DNA from: Nannocystis pusilla
GTDB lineage: Bacteria > Myxococcota_A > Polyangia > Nannocystales > Nannocystaceae
Assembly: GCF_020073745.1 (NCBI RefSeq)
Contig: NZ_JAIRAU010000008.1
Coordinates: 248,001 to 312,000, forward strand
Direction of reading: 5' to 3'
Length of the DNA: 64,000 bases
Position numbers and translations under genes: made by a program. Of the stretch, positions 8,230 to 17,348 are shown piece by piece. Position 1 is the first letter of the stretch. Every line of letters begins with the position of its first letter. The notes beneath the pieces were generated by a model, which made no database searches, was not told where the DNA came from, and saw only the letters and a list, made by a program, of their open reading frames with translations.

Positions 8230-11105
8230 CGCAGGCCTCCGCGCCTGGCCGCGTGCAGCGTCAGGAATTGGTCGATCTCCATCACCCACTGCTTGGGGTC
8301 CTTGGGCCGGAGGACCGCGAACTCGCGGGCCTGGCGGGCCAGCGCGAGCGCGCGGTCGACCTCGCCGGTGCCCGCGAGCGCCTGCGCCAGGTGCCACATC
8401 GCGTAGTAGTGCCAGTGCTCGTTGTTCGGGTTGGGGTCGCGCTGGCTCAGCGCGAGCGCCCGCTCGGCCTGGGCGACCGCCGGCGCGGGCCGGCCGGTGA
8501 GCACGTTGAGCTCGGCGAGGTTGAGCAGCACCTGCGACAGCCGCGGGTCGCCGGTGCCCCAGCTCTTCTCGGCGCGCGCGAGCGTGGCGGTGAGCTCGGC
8601 CTCGGCCTCCTCGGCGCGGCCCGTCTTGCGCAGCAGCATCGCCAGGGTGTTGTGCATGTCGTAGGTGTCGCCGAGCAGGCGGTCGCTCGACCGCTCGAGC
8701 ACGGCGAGCGCCTCGCGCATCGGCTCCTCGGCCAGCTCGGGGTGGTGCATCGACTCGTGGGTGAAGGCGGTGTTGGCCCACAGGGTCATGTAGATGTGAT
8801 TGCGCTGGTTCTCGAGGTCGACCGCGGCGTCGAGCGCCTCCCGGAACACCTGCAGCGCGCGCTCGTACTGCTTGTCCATGCGCAGCACCAGGCCGAGGCT
8901 GTTGTGGACCATCGCCACGTCCGGGTGGTGCGGGCCGAGCTTGGCGCGCATCAGCGCGAGCGCCCGCTCCTGCGTGCGGATGCCGTTCTTGTACTCGCCG
9001 GTGTTGGCGAGGTAGTCGCCGTAGAAGCGGAGCGCGCGGGCGAACTCGATCCCGTCTTTCTGGCCCGCCTCGTGGAACAGGCGCATCGCCTCGGTGAGGG
9101 CCTTGCGGGCCTCCTTGTGCTCGTTCACCAGGTTGGCGATCGCGCCGCGGACCGTCAGCGCGCGGGCGCGGCGGATCGGGTCGCCGTGGCGGGCCGCGTA
9201 GATCTCGGCGTGCTGCAGCCAGTCGCGGCTGGCGAACGCGTCGTGGAGGCGGCGGCCGACCACGTAGGCCAGGCGGATCGCGGCGTCGATCGCGATCTCC
9301 TGGTGGTTCGACGCGATCGCGTGGAAGAACGCGTCCTCGAAGGCCGCGCGGGCGTCGAGGTAGGCGCCGTCGTTCTCGTGGACCGAGCCGCGGCGGAACG
9401 CCAGCTCGGCCTGCAGCGGCTGGTAGCCGGCCTTGGCCGCGCCGGCCTCGACCGCCTTCAGGACCTCCAGCGCCTCGCCGAAGCGGCCGCCGAGCTCGAG
9501 CGTCTCGGCGCGGCCGAGCTCGGAGCGGGCCGCGGTGACGAGCTCGTTGACCTCGCCGTCCTCCGGCGGCCGCACCTTCGCCCGCAGGTACTTCTCGTTG
9601 CTGCAGGCGTCGATGCGCGGCAGGCTGGCCGTCAGCTCGTCGGCGCGGGCGACCAATTGGTCGTCGGGGTGCTCGAACATGTCGATCGCCGCGGCCAGGC
9701 GGTCGCGCCGCTCGGCGAGGCAGGTCATGCGCAGGTCGAGCTGCTCGGCCGACTCCTGCCGGCACGCCTCGCCGTAGGCGCCCACCCACTCGGCGCCGTA
9801 GGCGTCGAACTCGGCGGCCGCGCGCGCCCATGCCGCCTCGGCCTGGGCCACCCCCGAGGTCCGCGCGACCTCGGCGAGGCGGCCCTCGACCTCGTCGTTC
9901 CACACCGCCGCCAGGCGGGCGTCGGCGCCGCTGCACGGGCCGTCGAACGCACCTGTCTGATAGGCCATGCCGACGCCGCCGCCGAGCAGCACCGCGGCGA
10001 CGCCGGCGGCGATCGTCCAGGTGCGGCGCGCCGGCGGGCGGGCGAACCGGGCCAGCTCGGCCAGCAGCGGGCGCATGCTCGGCCAGCGGCCGTCCGGGTC
10101 GCGGGCCAGGCCGCGCAGCAAGAGGGCGCGGACCGCCCGCGGCACCCCTGGGGGCGCCGGCACGTCGCGGACCTGGCCGGCCAGCACGCTCGACATCAGC
10201 TCGGCCAGGGTGTCGCCCTTGAACGGGCGCTCGCGGTAGGCCGCCTCGAACAGGGCGACGCAGAACGCGAACTGGTCGGCGCGGGCGTCGACGCGGCCGC
10301 CGAGGAACTGCTCGGGCGACATGTACGCCGGCGTGCCGAGCATCACCCCGGTGACGGTGATCGAGGCGTCGAGCGAGCGCAGGTTGGCGACCGCGGACGC
10401 GTGCTCCGCGGCCGGCCGCATGTCCCCGAGGCCAGGTGCCGGCCCGGCCTCGAGCTCGGCGCGGGCCAGGCCGAAGTCGAGCACGCGCGCGCGCCCGTCG
10501 CTGCCGACCATCACGTTGGCCGGCTTGAAGTCGCGGTGGACCAGCCCGGCCTCGTGCGCCGCCTGCAAGCCCGCGCCGGCCTGGACGAACATCGCCGCGA
10601 TCTCGGCGAAGCTCCGGCGCTGTCTTTTGAGCCATGTATGAAGGGTCATCCCGTGGACGAACTCCATCGCCACGTAGACCTGGCGGCCGAACGTCCCGAC
10701 CTCGTGGACGCCGACGATGTTGGCGTGCGACACCCGGGCCATCGCCTGCGCCTCGCGCATCAGGCGGGCGCGCGCGACGTCCTCGCGGGTCTCGGAGTGC
10801 AGCAGCTTGACCGCGACCTTGCGGTCGAGCTGCTCGTCGAAGGCGGCGTAGACCACCCCGGTCCCGCCGCGCCCGAGCTCGCGCAGGACGATGAAGCGGC
10901 CGATCTTGGCCGGCGGCGGCATCTCCTCCATGCGCGGCGGACGGGCCACCGCCCGCGTGTCGGCCGGGGCGATCGGGATCAGCGTCGGCGCGTTCGGGTC
11001 GACGTTGCGCGCGTCAGGGGTGGCGCCCGCCGGCGTGTTCTGCAGCGTCTGCTCCCCCGACGAGGAGGACGACAACGCGCGGATTCGGTCACGAAGCGCT
11101 GGCAT
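8226..11105 (-). CDS. Membrane Ser/Thr protein kinase with TPR sensor domain (upstream paralogue)
   Basis: 959-aa Hanks-type kinase closely similar to its downstream neighbour. A low-complexity N-terminal leader of about 65 residues precedes the kinase domain: ELGRGGTGVVYAA, VAVKLL, HRDFKPANVMV, DFGLARAE, YMSPEQF. A membrane helix (IAAGVAAVLLGGGVGMAYQ) follows, then a TPR array that includes classic kinesin-light-chain-like repeats (HHPDVAMVHNSLGLVLRMDK). Both kinases share the segment AKIGRF-VLRELGRGG, so they arose by tandem duplication. It is the first gene of a two-gene operon divergent from a sigma factor gene. The substrates are unknown. Confidence 0.92.
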   Translation of the reverse strand: MPALRDRIRALSSSSSGEQTLQNTPAGATPDARNVDPNAPTLIPIAPADTRAVARPPRMEEMPPPAKIGRFIVLRELGRGGTGVVYAAFDEQLDRKVAVKLLHSETREDVARARLMREAQAMARVSHANIVGVHEVGTFGRQVYVAMEFVHGMTLHTWLKRQRRSFAEIAAMFVQAGAGLQAAHEAGLVHRDFKPANVMVGSDGRARVLDFGLARAELEAGPAPGLGDMRPAAEHASAVANLRSLDASITVTGVMLGTPAYMSPEQFLGGRVDARADQFAFCVALFEAAYRERPFKGDTLAELMSSVLAGQVRDVPAPPGVPRAVRALLLRGLARDPDGRWPSMRPLLAELARFARPPARRTWTIAAGVAAVLLGGGVGMAYQTGAFDGPCSGADARLAAVWNDEVEGRLAEVARTSGVAQAEAAWARAAAEFDAYGAEWVGAYGEACRQESAEQLDLRMTCLAERRDRLAAAIDMFEHPDDQLVARADELTASLPRIDACSNEKYLRAKVRPPEDGEVNELVTAARSELGRAETLELGGRFGEALEVLKAVEAGAAKAGYQPLQAELAFRRGSVHENDGAYLDARAAFEDAFFHAIASNHQEIAIDAAIRLAYVVGRRLHDAFASRDWLQHAEIYAARHGDPIRRARALTVRGAIANLVNEHKEARKALTEAMRLFHEAGQKDGIEFARALRFYGDYLANTGEYKNGIRTQERALALMRAKLGPHHPDVAMVHNSLGLVLRMDKQYERALQVFREALDAAVDLENQRNHIYMTLWANTAFTHESMHHPELAEEPMREALAVLERSSDRLLGDTYDMHNTLAMLLRKTGRAEEAEAELTATLARAEKSWGTGDPRLSQVLLNLAELNVLTGRPAPAVAQAERALALSQRDPNPNNEHWHYYAMWHLAQALAGTGEVDRALALARQAREFAVLRPKDPKQWVMEIDQFLTLHAARRGGLR

Positions 11106-11571
11106 GGCGGCCGCTTTCAGGGTGCTGTCCCGGTCGAGGGCTCGTGGATCGCGGCCCGCGGGAACTTTCTTCGCTACGGCAGACCCCGAGGATGGTGACG
11201 GGGGTGATCCTCACAGAGGAAGTCCGCATTCGCGGATAATCTGCCCGGCACGCGCGAGTGTACGCGCAAGAGCGCGCCGATCTTCCTGAGCTCCGCGACG
11301 TGCCAGCGACGATTGTTGTCGACCGCGGGCGATCGGCCAGCCCGGCCGGCGCCGTCGCGGCCGAACCGGCCTTGCCCGCTCGCTGCACCGCGAACCGGCG
11401 GGGCGCAGATCGGCCAGCCCGACCGGGCGCTCGGACCCCGCTCGCTGCGCCGCGGCCGTGGCGGATCCCCGTCGTCGCTGTCCGGCGTCCACCGCGTGCC
11501 GGCAGCCTCGACAGGATCGCCCCGGTGACCGGTCAGCGCCCTCCCTGCTCCGTCTGTTAACATCGCCCGCG
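11106..11571. promoter_or_regulatory. 466-base divergent region between kinase operon and sigma gene
   Basis: No gene is supported here. The region holds an imperfect direct duplication. GATCGGCCAGCCCG occurs at 11331-11344 and 11408-11421, and CCCGCTCGCTGC at 11375-11386 and 11437-11448. A CTGTTAACAT stretch just before 11572 may be the -10 region of the sigma gene. Confidence 0.4.
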
Positions 11572-12198
<627 letters not shown>

Positions 12199-12214
12199 GT
12201 TCTCGGCACGAACC

Positions 12215-12228
12215 TGTCCCCCAGGACA
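12215..12228. repeat. ACATGTCC-family hairpin after sigma gene
   Basis: TGTCC-CCCA-GGACA with a 4-base loop. It lies 16 bases beyond the sigma-factor stop, between convergent genes, and is followed by TCTTATAAATT. Possible 3'-end hairpin. Confidence 0.6.
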
Positions 12229-12276
12229 TCTCTTATAAATTCACCACGGAGTGAGCGCCGCGGCCGGCGAGTGCTG

Positions 12277-12942
12277 TCACGCCCGCCTCCCCGGCGGTTC
12301 AGCGGCGCCTGTGCCCGATGACGACGGGTTCGTCGGCCGTCCGGGCCGGGAGCTCGGTGGGAGCGCTCCTTGCTCGCGTCCGAGTGACCGGCGTTCCCAC
12401 GATCCGACGCAACGCGCAGCGCCAAGCAGCGACAGAATTCCCAGCAGCTTGACGATCCAGCTCGGGTAGAAGATCGCCAGCCCGAACGCGAGGTTGAACG
12501 CGAACTGGGCCGCTCCTGCGCCGCGTCCGAACAGCCTTTCGTACGCGAGATCCCAGGACTCGACCCGCTGTACCAACACCAGCCTCGACCCCGGCGTTCG
12601 TGACGGCGCATAAGCGTGCGACGGCAGATCGGGCGGTTCCGGGACGGGCGTCAGCCCGCTCGGAGGAGCCACGACGGTCGCATCCTCGAGGCCCTCCGGT
12701 GGGTCCGTACGTGGACCTGCAAGCGCACGCATACGCCGGCGAGCCAGGTATCTCCTGGTATATCGCTCCACCAATCCGGCCCAGACCCACCAGAACACCA
12801 TCCACACGAGTGACTGCTGCCACCACACCAGGGCGAAGAAGTCGAAGAAGGTGAAGACGACGGCGGCGCCGACCCAGAAAACGATGGAGATGGGCGTGAG
12901 CGCCGCATGATGCCAGAATTGACTCGTCGGCAGGAAGCCCAC
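12277..12942 (-). CDS. Multi-pass membrane protein of unknown function
   Basis: 221 aa. Two hydrophobic helices lie near the N-terminus (FWVGAAVVFTFFDFFALVWW and LVWMVFWWVWAGLVERY). A Pro-rich cytosolic loop of about 75 residues follows. Two further hydrophobic stretches (AQFAFNLAFGLAIFYPSWIV and KLLGILSLLGAARC) precede a polar tail. The start MGFLPTSQFWHHAALTPISI fits an N-terminal segment entering the membrane. I do not recognise the family. It is convergent with the sigma gene; no operon partner is evident. Confidence 0.65.
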   Translation of the reverse strand: MGFLPTSQFWHHAALTPISIVFWVGAAVVFTFFDFFALVWWQQSLVWMVFWWVWAGLVERYTRRYLARRRMRALAGPRTDPPEGLEDATVVAPPSGLTPVPEPPDLPSHAYAPSRTPGSRLVLVQRVESWDLAYERLFGRGAGAAQFAFNLAFGLAIFYPSWIVKLLGILSLLGAARCVGSWERRSLGREQGALPPSSRPGRPTNPSSSGTGAAEPPGRRA

Positions 12943-13485
12943 CGCTGCGGCGGCAGGGGCCGGTACGGCGCAATATCTTGCGAATCCAAGGCCCCCTCAC
13001 TCTCAATGATTCTGCGCGCCGGCCCGCCGCGCGTGGCGCGGGCAACCCAAAGCAGCCGCCGCCGCAGAGCAACGGATAACGCTGGAAGAGCCGCGCTCAG
13101 GCGAGGGACGCGGCCGAAGAGATGAGCAAGAATTGTAGGGAGCCTCGCGTAAATTGCAGCGACCGCTGTCACACTGCGCTCGCCGAGCGTTGCAGCTGCG
13201 GGGATTCGTGGGCATCGCGCGCCGCCGACCTCGCGCCGCCCGCCGGTGCTCCATGGGCCCGCGGCTGCCGCTCGCAGACCGCTACGGGTAGGCGCTCGCC
13301 ATCGGGGACACCCAAGCAGTTCCGTCTCGGGACGGCCAAGCGGATCGACGGCGAGGCCGCCGGGCGCACGGATGATCCTGCCGCGCGCGCGAGCGACATC
13401 TTCGCTCCTGGCGTACATCCTCGGCGACAAGTTCTGCGACGGCCTGCCGTTCCATCGCCAGGAGTGTATGGCTTAGACTCGCCGC
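12943..13485. other. 543-base intergenic region, no gene seen
   Basis: It should contain divergent promoters for the membrane protein (minus strand) and the RibD-like gene (plus strand). The frames present have no recognisable motif and unbalanced composition. A TATGGCTTAGACT stretch just upstream of 13486 is a possible promoter element. Confidence 0.4.
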
Positions 13486-14043
13486 ATGGGACTCTTGACC
13501 TTCAGCATCAACGTCACCCTGGACGGCTGCGTCGACCACCAGGAGGGAATCGCCGACGACGAGACACACGCCTTCTTCACCCGCCTCCTGGACGAGGGCG
13601 GGGCGATGCTGTGGGGCCGCGTCACCTACGAGATGATGGAGAGCTACTGGCCGGCGGTCGCCCGCGGCGACGAGGAGGCGCCGCCGGCGATGCGCGAGTG
13701 GGCGGTCAAGCTGGAGGCCAAGCCCAAGTACGTGGTGTCGTCGACGCGAAAGGACTTCCCGTGGACCAACAGCCACCACATCGCCGGCGACCTGCAAACG
13801 GGCGTGCAGAGGCTCAAGGACGCGACCCCGGCCGGCGTGCTCCTCGGTAGCGGCAAGCTCGCGACCGAGCTGGACCGGCTGGATCTGATCGACGAGTACA
13901 AGTTCCTCGTCCACCCCAGGATCGCCGGCCACGGCCCCACCCTGTACCAGAGCGGGCTGCCCAGCACGCGACGGCTCGAGCTGGTCTCGGCGAAGCCGCT
14001 CCGCAGCGGCGCGGTCGCCATGCACTACCGGCGCGCGCCATGA
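13486..14043 (+). CDS. RibD C-terminal / dihydrofolate-reductase-fold oxidoreductase
   Basis: 185 aa, the usual length of stand-alone RibD-C/DHFR-like proteins. The N-terminus LTFSINVTLDGCVDHQ and the middle segment MLWGRVTYEMMESYWP are the family's substrate and cofactor loops. VLLGSGKLATELDRLDLIDEY-FLVHP and GHGPTLYQSG complete the C-terminal part. It is predicted to be an NADPH-dependent reductase of unknown substrate, cytosolic. It is not part of a riboflavin operon here, so a housekeeping riboflavin role is unlikely. Confidence 0.88.
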   Translation: MGLLTFSINVTLDGCVDHQEGIADDETHAFFTRLLDEGGAMLWGRVTYEMMESYWPAVARGDEEAPPAMREWAVKLEAKPKYVVSSTRKDFPWTNSHHIAGDLQTGVQRLKDATPAGVLLGSGKLATELDRLDLIDEYKFLVHPRIAGHGPTLYQSGLPSTRRLELVSAKPLRSGAVAMHYRRAP

Positions 14044-14044
14044 C

Positions 14045-14286
14045 TCAGAGCAGCCCCATCGCGCCCAGCTCGCGGGCCAGCGCGTCGAAGCCGCCGGCTT
14101 TCGCCGCGGATGGGTTCGGGACGGGCAAGCGGACCTCCTCGAGCGGAGCATCCAGATCGGCGTGGCCCGTGGCTCGCCAGTCGATTCGTGTCACCGGCCC
14201 CACGCTCTCGAGCAGGTCTCAGGCGTCGGCGCCTGCGACAATACCAGGAACATTCGCCGAAGCGTTCGCTGCTGGATCTCCCGCAT
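14045..14286 (-). pseudogene. Frameshifted small gene behind the MmyB-like regulator
   Basis: The ATG at 14286 opens MREIQQRTLRRMFLVLSQAP and TPE, then a frame that stops within about ten codons. The next frame, entered at the same spot, reads GPVTRIDWRATGHADLDAPL and continues to LPVPNPSAAKAGGFDALARE before a stop at 14045. Restoring one G after CCTGAG would fuse them into a single protein of about 81 aa. It starts 6 bases after the upstream regulator's stop, so it looks like the second gene of an operon, broken by a one-base deletion (or a sequencing error). I do not recognise the family. Confidence 0.5.
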
Positions 14287-14292
14287 CATGCC

Positions 14293-15060
14293 CTATTGTC
14301 CGTGACGCAGCGCCTCCGCGGTCGCAGGGTCGGCGGGGAAGAACGACTCGATAGCGAGCTCCGACAGCGTGACGTCGACGGGACTGCCGAAGATGGTCGT
14401 CGTGCTGAGGAACGACAGCACGGCGTCGCCGATGCGCAGGCGCAGCGTCGCGACGAGATCGGTCCCGTGGCCGGCGACCGCCTGATCGCCGCCGAGCTCG
14501 GCGCGCAGCGCGACGAGCACCGGATCGGCGCTCGCGTCGATCTGCTGCTGCAGGCGCTGCAGGACGTGCGCGCGCCACTCCGCGGCGTTGACGATCCGCG
14601 GCCACAGCCCGTCGGGCGCCAGGCTCGCGCGCAGCACGTTCATCGGCGGCTCGCGCAGGCGCGCCGGCAGGTCGCTGACGAGGGGCGCGAACGCGCGGTT
14701 GGCCGCGACGAGGTTCCAGTGGCGATCGATCGCTATCGCCGGGTATGGCTCGTGACCCGCGAGCAGCAGGTCGATCGCCCGGCGCGCGCTCGCCAGCTCG
14801 GGCGCGTCGAGCGGGTGCTGTGAGTACATCGGCGCGTGCCCGGCGGCGAGCAGCAGCGCGTTGCGGGCACGCAGCGGGATCGACAGGACGTCGGCGAGCT
14901 TGAGCACCATGTCGCGGCTCGGCGTGGCGCGTCCGGACTCGAGGAAGCTGACGTGCTTGGTCGAGATGTTGGCCGTGGCGGCGAGCGCCAGCTGGCTCAT
15001 GTGCCGTTGCTCGCGCCACTGCCGCAGGAGGGTGCCGATCGGCCGGGTTGGACTCTGCAT
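14293..15060 (-). CDS. MmyB-like XRE transcriptional regulator
   Basis: 255 aa. The N-terminal XRE helix-turn-helix is at residues 8-65 (LRQWREQRHMSQLALAATAN, VSFLESGRATPSRDMVLKLA). An MmyB-type ligand-binding domain follows, with YPAIAIDRHWNLVAANRAF, LPARLREPPMNVLR and a C-terminal LRLRIGDAVLSFLSTTTIFG. By family it is a DNA-binding repressor or activator that responds to a small hydrophobic ligand. It is divergent from a hydrolase gene, with two matching palindromes between them (15097-15136) that are the likely operators. Confidence 0.88.
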   Translation of the reverse strand: MQSPTRPIGTLLRQWREQRHMSQLALAATANISTKHVSFLESGRATPSRDMVLKLADVLSIPLRARNALLLAAGHAPMYSQHPLDAPELASARRAIDLLLAGHEPYPAIAIDRHWNLVAANRAFAPLVSDLPARLREPPMNVLRASLAPDGLWPRIVNAAEWRAHVLQRLQQQIDASADPVLVALRAELGGDQAVAGHGTDLVATLRLRIGDAVLSFLSTTTIFGSPVDVTLSELAIESFFPADPATAEALRHGQ

Positions 15061-15096
15061 GGCCCGGCGAGTGTAGTCGTCCCGCGCCGGCGCTCC

Positions 15097-15136
15097 ATTA
15101 CCTCGCGGGTAATCCGATCGTTACCCCGCAGGTAAT
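15097..15136. promoter_or_regulatory. Twin palindromic operator
   Basis: ATTACC-TCGCG-GGTAAT (15097-15113) and TTACC-CCGCA-GGTAA (15121-15135), identical half-sites and spacers of 5, centres 23 bp apart. They lie between the divergent regulator (14293-15060) and hydrolase (15171). Two sites about two helical turns apart fit cooperative binding by a dimeric XRE protein. Confidence 0.65.
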
Positions 15137-15170
15137 CGACCCGACGGCGGCGCGGGCCCAACCTCGGTGC

Positions 15171-16355
15171 ATGACCACGACCACCGAGCCCCAGCACCTC
15201 GTCGACCGCTACCTCGCCGCCTGGAACGAGCGCGACGACGCCCGGCGCGCCGCGCTGATCGCCGCGACCTTCACCGCCGACGCGCGCTACGTCGATCCGC
15301 TCGCCGCGAGCGAGGGGCACGTCGGCATCGACGCGATGATCGGCGCGATCCAGGCGAAGTTCCCCGGCTTCGCGTTCGTGCCGCGCGGCGCCGCCGACCG
15401 CCACGGCGACAACCTGCGCTTCGCGTGGTCGCTCGCGCCCGCGGGCGGGCCGGCGGTCGCCGGCGGCACCGACTTCGCTACGGTCGCGCCCGACGGCCGG
15501 TTCGCCAGCGTCACCGGCTTCCTCGACGCGCTGCCGCCCCGGCCGCGCGGCAACACCGTGACGCTGCCCGACGGCGAGACCCTGTTCTATCGTGACAGCG
15601 GCGGCGACGGCCCGGCGGCCGTGTTCGTGCACAGCTGGGGGCTGTCGAGCTCGATGTGGCAGTACCAGGTGCATGCCCTGCGCGCGGCCGGCCTGCGCTG
15701 CGTCACCTTCGATCGCCGCGGTCACGGGCGCTCGAGCCCGGCGACCGCGGGCTACGAGCTCGACACGCTGGCCGACGACCTCGCGGCCGTGCTCGCGCAC
15801 CTCGACCTGCGCGGCGTGACGTTGATCGGTCACTCGCTCGGCTGCGCGGAGATCCTGCGCTACGTCGCCCGCCACGGCTCGTCGCGCGTCGCACGGATCG
15901 CCCTGCTCGGGCCGCTGACGCCGGTGCTGCGCCGGCTCCCCGACAACCTCGAGGGGATCCCCGACGTCGTGTTCGAGGCGGTGTTTGCGGGCTGGGCGCG
16001 CGACTTCCCGCGCTGGGCCGCCGAGAACGAGGCGCCGTTCTTCGTCCCCGAGACGTCGGCGGCGATGCGCTCATGGCTGGTGTCCGAACTGCTGAGTACG
16101 CCCGTCGACGTGGCGATCGCCACGCAGCGTGCGGTGGCGTTCTCCGACCAGCGCCCCGACCTCGCGGCGATCGATCGCCCGACGCTGATCCTCCACGGCG
16201 ACCGCGACGTGTCCACGCCGCTCGCGCTCGGCCGTCGCACGGCGGCCGGCATCGCCGGCGCGCGCCTCGAGGTTTATGAAGGGGCGCCGCACGGGCTGTT
16301 CATCACACACATCGATCGCGTGAACCGCGACCTGCTCGCGTTCATCCGCGGGTGA
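15171..16355 (+). CDS. SnoaL-like / alpha-beta hydrolase fusion
   Basis: 394-aa cytosolic protein with two domains. Residues 1-120 are SnoaL-like (HLVDRYLAAWNERDDARRAA, FTADARYVDPLAASEGHVGI). Residues 125-394 are an alpha/beta hydrolase with nucleophile elbow GHSLG, acid in ILHGDRDVSTP and His in EGAPHGLF. The oxyanion segment is VFVHSWGLSSSMWQYQ. The start MTTTTEPQHLVDRYLAAWN places SnoaL at the N-terminus; in-frame upstream sequence overlaps the divergent promoter. The target ester or haloperoxidase-like substrate is unknown. Probably controlled by the adjacent MmyB-like protein via the twin operator. Confidence 0.87.
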   Translation: MTTTTEPQHLVDRYLAAWNERDDARRAALIAATFTADARYVDPLAASEGHVGIDAMIGAIQAKFPGFAFVPRGAADRHGDNLRFAWSLAPAGGPAVAGGTDFATVAPDGRFASVTGFLDALPPRPRGNTVTLPDGETLFYRDSGGDGPAAVFVHSWGLSSSMWQYQVHALRAAGLRCVTFDRRGHGRSSPATAGYELDTLADDLAAVLAHLDLRGVTLIGHSLGCAEILRYVARHGSSRVARIALLGPLTPVLRRLPDNLEGIPDVVFEAVFAGWARDFPRWAAENEAPFFVPETSAAMRSWLVSELLSTPVDVAIATQRAVAFSDQRPDLAAIDRPTLILHGDRDVSTPLALGRRTAAGIAGARLEVYEGAPHGLFITHIDRVNRDLLAFIRG

Positions 16356-16497
16356 GCCGCAGGGCGTCGAACTTCATGAACAGTGCGGCGGTGTCCGTGT
16401 GCAGGCCTGGCGGCTCCTCGGCCTCCGCGTGGGCTGAGATTCCCCGCCCGCTCGACGGCTCGTGCTCCGCGTCGCCGGGCGACGTCCGGCGCACGTC

Positions 16498-17292
16498 TCA
16501 CTCTTCTGTCGGCGATTCTTCCGGAGCCGCGACGGCCTCGTCGCCGAGCGCGGCGGCCACGAGGGCGTCGGTCTGCTCCGGGGTGAGCTGCACGGGCGGC
16601 AGGGTGCGGTACAGCTCGGCGATGTCGCGGTGTTCGGGCTCGTCGTTGTAGGCGGCGGCCGGGATGTCGGCGGTGTGGGGCGGGAGCTTGACGAAATCTG
16701 TCTCGAGGGCCAGGGTCAGGCGGCCCTCGCAATAGCAGGGGTTGTGGCGGTCGATGTGGCCGCAGCGGGGGGCCAGGTAGTCTTCGAGGCGGCGGCGCGC
16801 GCGGGTGAGGCGGACGCGGAAGGCGCTCTCCTTGATCCCCAGCAGTTCGGCGGCGGCGGCGGGCGGGAAGCCGAGCAGGTCGGTGACGACGAACGACACG
16901 CGCACGCCCGGCGGCAGCGCCCCGAGCACCGAGGCCAGGCAGGTGCGCTTGAGCTCCCACAGCAGCACCGGCACGCGCGACAGATCGCCATCGATCGGCG
17001 ACTTGCCGGGGTCGATCGGCTGGGTCTCGTCGCTGCGCAGCAGGTTGTCGAGGATCACGAAGCTGTGGTCGGCCTTGCGCCCGAGCGCGTCCTCGATGCC
17101 GCGCGCGAGGCGGCCGAGCAGCCAGTCCGCGGGGCGCGCGGCGCCGGTCAGCGCCTCGACGTCGACGTTGCGGATGGCCTCTCGGACATGTACGAAAGCC
17201 CCTTCGCGCGCGCCGCACATCACGTACGCGAATGCGTAGAGGCGCGGGATCGCGGCGCGCACCAGGGACGCGAGCTCGGTCGGGCTGGTCAT
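16498..17292 (-). CDS. Sigma-70-like factor with C-terminal Cys cluster
   Basis: 264 aa. The first half resembles region 2 weakly (LVRAAIPRLYAFAYVMCGAR). The region-4 part is clear: ALPPGVRVSFVVTDLLGFPP followed by AAELLGIKESAFRVRLTRAR. Straight after it comes APRCGHIDRHNPCYCEGRL, a C-x8-C-x-C cluster seen in some ECF factors, and then an extension of about 65 acidic/Pro-rich residues. The start at 17292 (ATG) was preferred over an upstream TTG. The cluster could bind metal or act as a redox switch; that is inference. It is convergent with the hydrolase gene. Confidence 0.75.
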   Translation of the reverse strand: MTSPTELASLVRAAIPRLYAFAYVMCGAREGAFVHVREAIRNVDVEALTGAARPADWLLGRLARGIEDALGRKADHSFVILDNLLRSDETQPIDPGKSPIDGDLSRVPVLLWELKRTCLASVLGALPPGVRVSFVVTDLLGFPPAAAAELLGIKESAFRVRLTRARRRLEDYLAPRCGHIDRHNPCYCEGRLTLALETDFVKLPPHTADIPAAAYNDEPEHRDIAELYRTLPPVQLTPEQTDALVAAALGDEAVAAPEESPTEE

Positions 17293-17348
17293 CGGAAGGG
17301 GGGACACCAATCTAGCATCATTCGCGCGGCTTGGGTCGTGCGGCGGTG

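Noticed and set aside
5308..11198. Long plus-strand open frames opposite the two kinase genes
   Set aside because: They are mirror frames caused by high GC and strong third-position bias. The minus-strand products have full kinase motifs; the plus-strand ones are Gly/Ala/Arg/Val-rich without motifs.
11174..11563. Minus-strand frame in the kinase/sigma intergenic region
   Set aside because: Covers the probable sigma promoter and an imperfect duplication; Arg/Pro/Gly-rich product without motif.
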